Shown here: piece by piece, positions 1 through 5,396 of the stretch
How positions within the stretch are numbered: position 1 is the first letter of the stretch
Layout of the letters: each line of letters begins with the position of its first letter
DNA from: Lachnospiraceae bacterium
Lineage (GTDB): Bacteria; Bacillota_A; Clostridia; Lachnospirales; Lachnospiraceae
Reading direction: 5' to 3'
Assembly (NCBI GenBank): GCA_031262285.1
Contig: JAISHZ010000270.1
Coordinates: 1-6,416 of the forward strand
DNA length: 6,416 nucleotides
The notes under the pieces: generated by a model
What the model was told of the DNA's origin: nothing
Database searches by the model: none
What the model saw: the letters and a program-made list of their open reading frames with translations, nothing else
Made by a program: the position numbers and the translations under genes

Positions 1-1
1 G

Positions 2-214
2 AAAACGCCCGATGCACTTTACGCTTCCGCAATTGATCGCTTACAGCCTTTCATGAATAATATTAAGACACATGGACATACATGGGTACAGCACGGCGTG
101 ACGGCGGATCAAGTTTATAAACGGATGGCACCAGTCCGCGACGCATTGCCGGAGTTGTGGAACTTTGTGGATGATGCGATCAAAGATGCGCTTGATATGG
201 GGTATATCAAATAA
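2..214 (+). CDS. 3' end of an unrecognised protein gene (partial)
   Basis: An open frame enters from the left edge and runs 70 codons to a TAA at 212-214. The visible tail is hydrophilic and probably helical, with a His-rich stretch (KTHGHTWVQHG) followed by an acidic/hydrophobic end (PELWNFVDDAIKDALDMGYIK without its first residues elsewhere in the protein). The codon pattern is balanced and there is no competing frame, so I take it as real coding sequence. I do not recognise the family from this fragment; the start, length and function lie outside the window. It is followed by 162 bp without a gene before the acetyltransferase, with a weak hairpin six bases after the stop, so it probably ends its own transcript. 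Confidence 0.6.
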   Translation, partial: KTPDALYASAIDRLQPFMNNIKTHGHTWVQHGVTADQVYKRMAPVRDALPELWNFVDDAIKDALDMGYIK

Positions 215-219
215 ATCTC

Positions 220-246
220 ACCGAAAATGCCGCGGAGTTCGGTTTT
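220..246 (+). terminator. Weak candidate intrinsic terminator
   Basis: ACCGAA (220-225) and TTCGGT (238-243) can pair as a 6-bp stem around a 12-base loop, followed by a run of four T (243-246) that partly belongs to the stem. It lies just after the stop codon of the preceding gene, the right place for a terminator, but the stem is short and the T-tract poor. It may be chance. Confidence 0.25.
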
Positions 247-297
247 GAAGGAATCGTAACGTTTATAGGCGGTATTGCATGATAATTTATTTCATCA

Positions 298-326
298 TTG
301 CAATTCGCACGGAAATATCGTTAAAT
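298..326 (+). promoter_or_regulatory. Candidate promoter for the GNAT fusion gene
   Basis: TTGCAA (298-303) and TTAAAT (321-326) are separated by 17 bases; each matches four of six bases of the sigma-70/sigma-A consensus. An imperfect inverted repeat (ATTGCATGAT at 274-283 against ATCATTGCAAT at 294-304, one bulged base) overlaps the -35 box and could be an operator. The spacing and placement about 50 bp before the start codon are sensible, but the match is moderate. Confidence 0.3.
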
Positions 327-362
327 AAAGTGGTTCACGAAAGCGGATCTATCAATTACATT

Positions 363-370
363 AGGAAGGA
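363..370 (+). promoter_or_regulatory. Ribosome binding site AGGAAGGA
   Basis: AGGAAGGA ends six bases before the ATG at 377 and fixes that start for the GNAT fusion gene. A second in-frame Met lies at codon 5 but has no better site. Confidence 0.7.
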
Positions 371-376
371 AAAACG

Positions 377-1555
377 ATGAGTGAAATCATGATTAAACCA
401 TTAACACCGGATATGGCGGAAGATTACGCACACTTTTTTGACGTAACCCCGCATGATGACGGAACAGACAAAGAGGAGCTACCTTGCTATTGCGTCACAT
501 GGCGCGGTGATGAGTCCTATGAAGGAAACACAGACCATTGGTTTGCCACACGGGAGCAGCGGCGTGAAAAAGCGATTGGATTTGTCAAATCCGGCGCGTT
601 GCAAGGCTATCTCGCCTATATGGACGAGGAAATCGTCGGCTGGTGCAACGCAAACGCGAACTGTAGGTATTGCCGTGATTATTTGCGTAGTATGTGGAAT
701 ATTGACGAGTACGACCCCGCTGTAAAGATAAAATCGGTTTTTTGTTTCATGATTGCGCCTCAAGCACAAAAGAAGGGCGTTGCCACGAAGCTACTGCAGC
801 GCGTGTGCGCGGATGCGACGGCAGACGGATTTGATTTTGTCGAAGCTCATGTATATGAAGGAGACAAAGCCGGTCCTTATGATTTCACAGGTCCAATCGC
901 GCTGTATGAAAAATGCGGATTCATAAGATATACCGTGAAAGACCAATATGTGGTCATGCGTAAAATACTTGCCGTCGACCCCTACACCCATTGCCCCACT
1001 TTTGAAAGCGAACGCTTCCTGTTGCGTCTGCTAGAACCTTCCGATGCGGAAGATTTGTTCGCTGTCTACACCGACCCTGCGGCACAGGATATACTCAACG
1101 AATGCAGCGCATGGAATTGTGATTTTGGGTACGGTCCAAAAGATTTGGCAGCAATGCAGGACTACATCCGCATATGGCTTGATGCATACAAGAATCGCTT
1201 TTTTGTACGCATGACGATCCTTGATAAACAAAACCAAAGAATCGTTGGCACGATGGAAGCATTCCGCAGTGCCGGTGACGCTTTCTGCGGCGATAAGATT
1301 TGCTTGCGCGTTGATATACATAGCGATTATGAAAATGACAATGCGTTTGATGAATTGCTTTCTCTGATGATCAAGGACGGCATAAAGACTTTCGGTGCAG
1401 ATGGTATTCTCACACGAGTAACGCCTACAGCTACGAAACGCCTAGATGCCATGGTTAAAAATGGATTTGTGTTATCGGATAAAACTTTGCTTGATTTTCA
1501 CGGATGGGGAGTTACCTATCGCGACTTCTGGGTAAAAATGGCATGTAATCCTTAG
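377..1555 (+). CDS. Tandem GNAT-GNAT acetyltransferase fusion protein
   Basis: A 392-residue protein made of two acetyltransferase-like domains. Residues about 1-198 form a canonical GNAT domain: a beta strand VFCFMIAP leads into the acetyl-CoA pyrophosphate loop QKKGVA (131-136), then a helix, and the late motif ALYEKCGF (about 175-182) typical of GNAT motif B. Residues about 205-392 resemble a second, RimJ/RimL-like clostridial family that opens CPTFESERFLLRLLEPSDAEDL in this protein's residues 206 onward and carries VDIHSDYEN (312-320) where a Q/R-x-x-G-x-G/A loop would normally sit, so this half may be a non-canonical or non-catalytic domain. Both halves are normally separate proteins of about 180-200 residues. 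The substrate is unknown; acetyl transfer from acetyl-CoA to an amine in the cytoplasm is expected from the first domain. The AraC-type regulator follows after 61 bp and probably shares its transcript. Confidence 0.88.
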   Translation: MSEIMIKPLTPDMAEDYAHFFDVTPHDDGTDKEELPCYCVTWRGDESYEGNTDHWFATREQRREKAIGFVKSGALQGYLAYMDEEIVGWCNANANCRYCRDYLRSMWNIDEYDPAVKIKSVFCFMIAPQAQKKGVATKLLQRVCADATADGFDFVEAHVYEGDKAGPYDFTGPIALYEKCGFIRYTVKDQYVVMRKILAVDPYTHCPTFESERFLLRLLEPSDAEDLFAVYTDPAAQDILNECSAWNCDFGYGPKDLAAMQDYIRIWLDAYKNRFFVRMTILDKQNQRIVGTMEAFRSAGDAFCGDKICLRVDIHSDYENDNAFDELLSLMIKDGIKTFGADGILTRVTPTATKRLDAMVKNGFVLSDKTLLDFHGWGVTYRDFWVKMACNP

Positions 1556-1601
1556 CAATTGAAGTCAAGAATAAAAACCCATTTTCGATTAAGATGGTAA
1601 C

Positions 1602-1610
1602 GGGAGGTGA
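1602..1610 (+). promoter_or_regulatory. Strong ribosome binding site deciding a GTG start
   Basis: GGGAGGTGA ends six bases before the GTG at 1617 and is nearly a full anti-16S match. It is the main reason for choosing the GTG start for the AraC-type regulator; the next in-frame Met is codon 21, already inside the first helix of the DNA-binding domain. Confidence 0.8.
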
Positions 1611-1616
1611 GGAAAG

Positions 1617-2549
1617 GTGTCAATTGTTATTTGTAATAACAAACTCAAAAACGAATATTTAGCGGCGGTTAAGCAGATGAAAGTATATATTGCGAACCAT
1701 CTGCAAGAATCCATCACATCAAACGACCTTGCCAAGGCGGCGGGGTATTCGCAGTTCCACGCGGCACGGATATTCAAAGCCGAAACAGGCTTGTCGGCAT
1801 TTGAATATATCCGACGCGAGCGGCTTAACGCCTCTGCGAAAGCATTGCGCCACGGTAATGCAAGAGTATTTGATATTGCGCTTGATTTCGTTTTTGACAG
1901 TCACGAAGGCTTCACTCGTGCTTTTGCAAAGAGCTTCGGTATCCCGCCGAAAAGATACGCCAAAGCAAAAGAAGACGGATGGCTCGTGCCGACTCTGATC
2001 CTTGACCGCCACAAAATGAAAATGGAGGAAATCATGATGTCACAAGAGACAGCAGTTATTTTTACCCAAATTTTGGAGCGCCCTGCGCGGAAACTCATTT
2101 TGAAGCGCGGAAAGAAAGCAGACGAGTATTTTGAATATGTGGAAGAAACCGGATGTGGAAAGCTGAACAATTCTGAAGCATGGGACATTTTATGCGGTAT
2201 TAAGGAAGCTTTGTATGAACCGGTCGGTGTATGGTTACCGGATAATATGCACCCCGCGAATACCAGTGTTTATGCCCACGGTGTTGAAGTTGCGGCTGAT
2301 TACTGCGGTGAAATCCCTGAAGGGTTCGACGTTATCGACTTACCGCCTTGCAAGATGCTGGTGTTCCAAGGGGAACCGTATGATGATGAGCAGTACCAAG
2401 CAGCGGTTGGAGCTTGTATGGGACGAATCGAAAAATACAACCCGGAAGTGTATGGCTACAAATACGCGCCGGAGTTGGCTCCGAAAATGCAGCTTGCTCC
2501 TATGGGTTGGCGCGGTTACATTGAAATGCACCCGATCGTAAAAGCATAA
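1617..2549 (+). CDS. AraC-family transcriptional regulator with C-terminal GyrI-like effector-binding domain
   Basis: A 310-residue cytoplasmic regulator. Residues about 15-115 are an AraC/XylS double helix-turn-helix: first HTH around SNDLAKAAGYSQFHAARIF (35-53), linker helix FEYIRRERL (62-70), second HTH around VFDIALDFVFDSHEGFTRAF (84-103), then the characteristic FGIPPKRY (107-114). Residues about 143-310 match the GyrI-like/AraC effector-binding domain, with ERPARKLILKRG, EPVGVWLP and DLPPCKMLVFQGEPY as family-like stretches; such domains bind small hydrophobic or cationic ligands in the Rob/BmrR/SbmC group. The order HTH then effector domain is as in Rob. It starts with GTG behind GGGAGGTGA. 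It lies 61 bp after the GNAT fusion gene with no clear promoter between, so it may autoregulate a two-gene operon and sense a compound modified by the acetyltransferase; that link is inference. A strong internal ribosome binding site sits exactly at the domain boundary. Confidence 0.92.
   Translation: MSIVICNNKLKNEYLAAVKQMKVYIANHLQESITSNDLAKAAGYSQFHAARIFKAETGLSAFEYIRRERLNASAKALRHGNARVFDIALDFVFDSHEGFTRAFAKSFGIPPKRYAKAKEDGWLVPTLILDRHKMKMEEIMMSQETAVIFTQILERPARKLILKRGKKADEYFEYVEETGCGKLNNSEAWDILCGIKEALYEPVGVWLPDNMHPANTSVYAHGVEVAADYCGEIPEGFDVIDLPPCKMLVFQGEPYDDEQYQAAVGACMGRIEKYNPEVYGYKYAPELAPKMQLAPMGWRGYIEMHPIVKA
2024..2030 (+). promoter_or_regulatory. Internal Shine-Dalgarno at the HTH/effector-domain boundary
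   Basis: GGAGGAA is followed by two in-frame ATGs at 2034 and 2037, the second with eight bases between GGAGG and the codon. These Mets are residues 140-141 of the AraC-type regulator, in the linker between the DNA-binding and effector-binding domains. Translation here would give a free effector-binding domain of about 170 residues. Whether the site is used cannot be told from sequence; the codons themselves (MEEIMM) would give purine-rich DNA anyway. Confidence 0.3.
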
Positions 2550-2568
2550 CGACTACTGCAAATACCAC

Positions 2569-2606
2569 AAAGGCACACCGCTCATAAACTTGAGTGATGT
2601 GCCTTT
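2569..2606. terminator. Hairpin between convergent genes, candidate bidirectional terminator
   Basis: The arms at 2569-2584 and 2591-2606 (AAAGGCACACCGCTCA against TGAGTGATGTGCCTTT) pair over 16 positions with one mismatch and one G-T wobble around a 6-base loop. It lies 20 bp after the stop of the AraC-type gene and covers the last eight codons and stop of the convergent acetyltransferase. The A3/T3 ends of the arms give a short U-run in both directions. There is no long T-tract, so termination strength is uncertain. Confidence 0.55.
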
Positions 2607-3145
2607 ATAAAATCCTTTATCGATATCGTTTCTTCGGGATGATCGGTATGTGACTGGATCGTCTTTTCAACCCATATTACATCATGCCATTTCCCGAATT
2701 TATAACCGACCTTGTGATAAGTTCCAACATGAGTAAAACCATATTTTTCATGAAACATCCTACTTTTATCATTGGGATTGGTATATCCTGCATACGCGTT
2801 GACATATCCGCAATTTCTGAGCATTTCAAATAAACCATCATAAAGCTTTTTTGCAATTCCTGTTCCTTGATATGCTTCGCTTATGTATATAGAGAGGTCA
2901 ACCGAAAAGCGATATGCATATCTGCTGCCATGCTGGTAAGCATATGCGTAACCGACCACTCGTCCGTTTGTTTCATATACCAAATATGGGTAAATAGCGC
3001 TTATGACTTCAATGCGTTTTGTAAATTCATCAAGGGAAGGTACGGTCTGTTCAAAAGAAATTGCTGTGTTTTGGATATATGGTGCGTAAATACCGAGAAT
3101 TGCTTCGCTGTCAGACAGCTTTACAAGTCTGATTGTGTCTTTCAT
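2582..3145 (-). CDS. GNAT acetyltransferase of the phosphinothricin/methionine-sulfoximine type
   Basis: A 187-residue cytoplasmic N-acetyltransferase. The hallmarks of the Pat/Bar/MnaT group are all present: IYAPYIQNTAISFE (19-32), VGYAYAY (64-70), the acetyl-CoA loop QGTGIA (93-98), PNDKSRMFHEKYGF (124-137) and VGYKFGKWHDV (146-156). Known relatives acetylate the amino group of phosphinothricin, methionine sulfoximine or methionine sulfone; the natural substrate here is not determined. The residue aligned with the catalytic Glu of Bar-type enzymes appears to be Asp83 (SVDLSIYI), while the conserved His132 is kept. About 25 residues follow the usual end (after WVEK) and overlap the hairpin at 2569-2606. 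I chose ATG at 3145 because AAGTGAG lies eight bases upstream; the adjoining GTG at 3148 is a one-codon longer alternative. It is downstream of, and in line with, the HipA-like kinase gene, 145 bp away. Confidence 0.88.
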   Translation of the reverse strand: MKDTIRLVKLSDSEAILGIYAPYIQNTAISFEQTVPSLDEFTKRIEVISAIYPYLVYETNGRVVGYAYAYQHGSRYAYRFSVDLSIYISEAYQGTGIAKKLYDGLFEMLRNCGYVNAYAGYTNPNDKSRMFHEKYGFTHVGTYHKVGYKFGKWHDVIWVEKTIQSHTDHPEETISIKDFIKAHHSSL

Positions 3146-3290
3146 CACGTAATCTCACTTTCTATGTATATTGCATCTCGCTTTATGGCTATCGTTCTTT
3201 GTATAGTGAATTCAAAGAATAAAGGTATAGACGTTTCCATCAGCCACACAAAAAGGCGTTTGCCAGCGTCCGGATAGGGTTATCTTGACG

Positions 3291-4481
3291 TTATGTTGGT
3301 GTGATCCCAGTGAATCTGCTGTATTTGAATGGAATTCCTACCTTTGCCATCCTCTCGCAGAATATTTGCAAATGCTCCTCTTTGATAAACTCTGCCCGTC
3401 TTATCCTTCCCTTCAACTGTATATCACACTTCCGAATACTGTTTCTCGCCACTTCTAGCTTACTCCGACCTTGGTACATTAAACTAGGTCCCCCATCTGT
3501 ATGGTGCAACCACTCACTGTCAAATGCGTTGTTGTGGTCATACAGTGGATGCAGCTTGGTTAAATCGCCTGTCTTGTTACTCATATAGAAACCCCAGTTC
3601 TGTCCATGTCTGTCCGAGTTCTCTACTAAATAATCCACAACGTTCATCTGGTGAAAGTCGTTACCGAATCTGGTGTCTCTACTTACCCAGTCGATGAGAT
3701 CCTTCCCTTCCCTAGTGAACCTAGCGTCAACTTCCTCCGCATGCACGATACCTTGCTTTGCGCTAGACAGACACTTGCATTTGCAGCATACCATTCCCTC
3801 ATAGATCAATTTCTCGTATTCTAAGTGCCTAACATTGAATTTATCCAGTATGTTTGAGACGGATACCTCTACCAGACTCTCGTAACCATTATCCCTTGTA
3901 CCGGCTTTGTATAGGTAAATCCCATCTTCCTCTCGCACCCAAGACTTGGCGTAGCTACCCTGCGTTCCGATATCCTGCGGCTCTATCCTACCCTGTATGG
4001 TGAAAGAAGCACCTTTCAGTGATATCTGTGTCATAACCTTACTAAGACTCTGATGCTTGAGATCGACAGCACTATACTGTATTGTTTCGCCCTCCCACTT
4101 TACCCAGTAATCGTCTTTTAGAGTAAGACCTCTACACTTTAACGATATCCCCGCCTTGGTGGTTTCATCTTGTGCTTGCGAAAAGCCAAATGTATTCAGA
4201 ATCTTCTTCGCATTTTTCCTATCCAACACGAGCACTCTTCGTGAGAACCACGAGATTAATGCTCCTCTTATTCTGCCGAACTTGGTCATCTCTTGGCGCA
4301 TGTCGCCACTCGTCATGCTGCAATCAAAGACCACACCTCTCATGCCATATGGCAAAAGATCTTCACGAAAAACTTCGCATATCGATTTCCCCGCTGAGAA
4401 TCTCATAACCGCTGTGTCCTGTAAACACAGATACATATCCCTCTTCTCTAGTTCGCTGTCGAAATAGTCAATGCTTACCAT
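3291..4481 (-). CDS. HipA-like protein kinase, orphan (no HipB-type partner visible)
   Basis: A 396-residue protein whose C-terminal half matches the HipA kinase fold. A Gly/Ser-rich loop GTQGSYAKSW (172-181) precedes the likely ATP-binding lysine in YLYKAG (Lys192) and a helix with Glu202/Glu205. The catalytic loop is NSDRHGQNWGF (288-298; Asp290, Asn295) and the metal-binding motif is PLYDHNNAF (Asp315), spaced 25 residues apart much as Asp309 and Asp332 in E. coli HipA. All kinase residues I can place are intact. The N-terminal 100-160 residues look like the N-terminal region of clostridial HipA-like/CtkA-like proteins (LLPYGMRG, SLKCRGLTLKDDYW). HipA itself phosphorylates glutamyl-tRNA synthetase; the target here is unknown. 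AGAGGA lies nine bases before the ATG; Met16 at 4436 is an alternative start. The membrane-protein gene is 63 bp upstream on the same strand. Arginine is encoded by AGA/AGG in 21 of 28 cases, unlike the plus-strand neighbours, which suggests acquisition by transfer. Confidence 0.8.
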   Translation of the reverse strand: MVSIDYFDSELEKRDMYLCLQDTAVMRFSAGKSICEVFREDLLPYGMRGVVFDCSMTSGDMRQEMTKFGRIRGALISWFSRRVLVLDRKNAKKILNTFGFSQAQDETTKAGISLKCRGLTLKDDYWVKWEGETIQYSAVDLKHQSLSKVMTQISLKGASFTIQGRIEPQDIGTQGSYAKSWVREEDGIYLYKAGTRDNGYESLVEVSVSNILDKFNVRHLEYEKLIYEGMVCCKCKCLSSAKQGIVHAEEVDARFTREGKDLIDWVSRDTRFGNDFHQMNVVDYLVENSDRHGQNWGFYMSNKTGDLTKLHPLYDHNNAFDSEWLHHTDGGPSLMYQGRSKLEVARNSIRKCDIQLKGRIRRAEFIKEEHLQIFCERMAKVGIPFKYSRFTGITPT

Positions 4482-4544
4482 TCTTCTCTATCCTCTGACC
4501 GTTCATATGAGATCAAACGCATCCGAAATACGCTTCCTTATGAT

Positions 4545-4925
4545 TTAGAATCTTTTTATGCGAACCTTAGCACTAAATTTGCCGGAAAAGTCTTGATAAC
4601 TTGCGGTCATTGTGTATATATCATCATTTTCTAAAACAACAAACGTTTCTAACGCATCAGCATAATCAAATTCTTCAATAAGGTTCCCTTTTGAATCAGT
4701 CAATATAAAATCAACAACACCTGCTTTCACTGTTGTTCTTAAAGAAACCATAATTCTAACTCCTGCTTCTCCTTGGAATGAAAAATCAGTACTTGACGTT
4801 TTCACTTCCGGAACATTTTTACTCATATTTCCAAGCACTTTCCACTCCGGGCGAAAAACAGAAAACAAAACAGCTATTACCAATACAATCATGATGCCTA
4901 CAATGAATATTATTTTCTTTTTCAT
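4545..4925 (-). CDS. Small single-pass membrane-anchored protein of unknown function
   Basis: A 126-residue protein with a basic start (MKKK) and one strongly hydrophobic segment at about residues 5-24, followed by FRPEWKV and an extracytoplasmic domain to residue 126. There is no lipobox cysteine and no clear signal peptidase site, so it is probably an uncleaved N-terminal anchor with the C-terminal domain outside. That domain alternates short hydrophobic strands (VRIMVSLRT, VVDFILTDSKGNLIEEF, ETFVVLENDDIYTMTASYQDF, FSAKVRIKRF) and is likely a small beta-sandwich; clostridial secreted proteins with similar YQDFSG-type endings are, as I recall, unassigned. The ATG directly follows the TAA of the tiny upstream gene (zero gap), with only a weak GATGGGA ribosome site, so translation is probably coupled. 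The HipA-like gene follows after 63 bp. I cannot assign a function. Confidence 0.78.
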   Translation of the reverse strand: MKKKIIFIVGIMIVLVIAVLFSVFRPEWKVLGNMSKNVPEVKTSSTDFSFQGEAGVRIMVSLRTTVKAGVVDFILTDSKGNLIEEFDYADALETFVVLENDDIYTMTASYQDFSGKFSAKVRIKRF

Positions 4926-5062
4926 TTATGTTCCCATCTGCGCGATGATGGCGCGCGTATCAATCAAGGCGTTTGAAAGTTCCTTACTTGCAAATTGATA
5001 GCCTTTTTCCTCTGTTCAGCGTTTTCCGTGAAAATATCGATCACGGGAATATCGTTGTTCAT
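4926..5062 (-). pseudogene. Tiny gene with a frame disruption (about 45 residues if restored)
   Basis: AAAGGAG (5075-5069) lies six bases before an ATG at 5062, an excellent translation start. In that frame only 32 codons run to a TGA at 4964-4966. The -1 frame, however, continues sensibly to a TAA at 4926-4928 that touches the next gene's ATG. Shifting at the run GG-AAAAA-GG (codons AGG AAA AAG) joins the two: the first 20 residues (MNNDIPVIDIFTENAEQRKK) are followed by GYQFASKELSNALIDTR and an ending IIAQMGT. The restored 45-residue product is polar with an amphipathic helical second half. Options are a deleted A (decayed gene or sequencing error), or programmed -1 frameshifting or transcript slippage at the A-run. 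The family is not recognised. Placement of ribosome site, stop and next start argues that a real gene was, or is, here. Confidence 0.5.
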
Positions 5063-5078
5063 TACTTTCTCCTTTCGA

Positions 5079-5116
5079 TTATAGGATGTAGCATTCATCA
5101 TTGCTACATCCTATAA
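5079..5116. repeat. Perfect 15-bp inverted repeat upstream of the tiny gene, operator-like
   Basis: TTATAGGATGTAGCA (5079-5093) and TGCTACATCCTATAA (5102-5116) are exact reverse complements around an 8-base centre. It begins three bases upstream of the AAAGGAG ribosome site of the minus-strand tiny gene. No T-tract follows on either strand, so it is not an intrinsic terminator. It overlaps the -10 box of the candidate promoter at 5115-5143, which fits an operator bound by a dimeric repressor; if instead transcribed in full it would be a 5'-leader stem-loop. Confidence 0.75.
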
Positions 5117-5143
5117 GATAACACATTCATGCAAAAAAAACAA
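5115..5143 (-). promoter_or_regulatory. Candidate promoter for the minus-strand tiny gene/membrane protein/kinase genes
   Basis: Read on the minus strand, TTGTTT (5143-5138) and TATCTT (5120-5115) are 17 bases apart, and a TG precedes the -10 by one base (TGTTATCTT), an extended -10 arrangement. A run of eight T lies at the -35 side. The -10 box touches the 15-bp palindrome, so transcription would begin inside it. Matches are only 3 and 4 of 6 for the hexamers. Confidence 0.35.
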
Positions 5144-5223
5144 CCGTGATATGCCCACACTAAATAGGAAGTTACAATTCACACATTCGCCGATCTACAT
5201 TTCAAAGGCAATGTATCCCGGAC

Positions 5224-5308
5224 GAACCGCACAGAGCCAAGGGGTATTTGGGGTGTTAGACTCTCTGAACGTATAACACCCCAAATACCCCTTGGCTCTG
5301 TGCGGTTC
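5224..5308. repeat. Perfect 35-bp inverted repeat with 15-base centre
   Basis: The arm at 5224-5258 (beginning GAACCGCACAGAGCC) is the exact reverse complement of the arm at 5274-5308 (ending GGCTCTGTGCGGTTC); the centre is GACTCTCTGAACGTA. A further 8-bp pair, CGCCGATC (5188-5195) and GATCGGCG (5334-5341), is nested outside on almost the same axis. The arms contain two GGGG tracts. It lies 88 bp downstream of the UvrA-family gene's stop. No T-tract follows on either strand, no flanking target duplication is visible, and I do not match the arms to a known insertion-sequence end. Apart from this and the elements at 5079-5143, the roughly 330 bp between the UvrA-family gene and the tiny gene show no gene. 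Confidence 0.9.
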
Positions 5309-5396
5309 TGCGCATCGATTGGCTATAAACATTGATCGGCGGACGCGTGATTAGTAATGGAAAAACGCAGGACTTGTTCGTTATGGTATGAACTTA

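Noticed and set aside
1719..2188. Minus-strand frames of about 95 codons
   Set aside because: They lie inside and antisense to the well-supported AraC-type gene, with no ribosome site or recognisable product.
3150..3240. Promoter for the Pat/MnaT-type gene (TTGAAT, TATACA in minus sense)
   Set aside because: The two boxes overlap and no pair with 16-18 base spacing gives a convincing match; the gene may have its own promoter, but I cannot place it.
2867..3277. Plus-strand frame of 136 codons
   Set aside because: It lies antisense to the Pat/MnaT-type acetyltransferase, resembles no family and has Cys-rich, shadow-type composition.
3240..3290. Terminator after the HipA-like gene (GGC-AAAC-GCC then TTTTT in minus sense)
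   Set aside because: Only three base pairs can form directly before the T-run; too weak to annotate.
5078..5083. Perfect -10 box TATAAT in minus sense before the tiny gene
   Set aside because: It has no matching -35 at 17 bases (TAGCAA) and would start transcription inside the ribosome binding site; it is more simply part of the palindrome arm.
5224..5308. Integron attC-like site (GTTAGAC at 5255-5261)
   Set aside because: The GTTRRRY-like heptamer lies at the inner end of the palindrome, the partner GTATAAC does not fit RYYYAAC, and there is no integrase or cassette array.
5224..5308. Intrinsic terminator of the UvrA-family gene
   Set aside because: The stem is strong, but no U-tract follows on either strand; the sequence after the minus-sense stem starts GTCCGGGATAC.
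5079..5341. CRISPR array from the repeats in this gap
   Set aside because: The repeats are inverted pairs, not regularly spaced direct repeats, and there are no cas genes.
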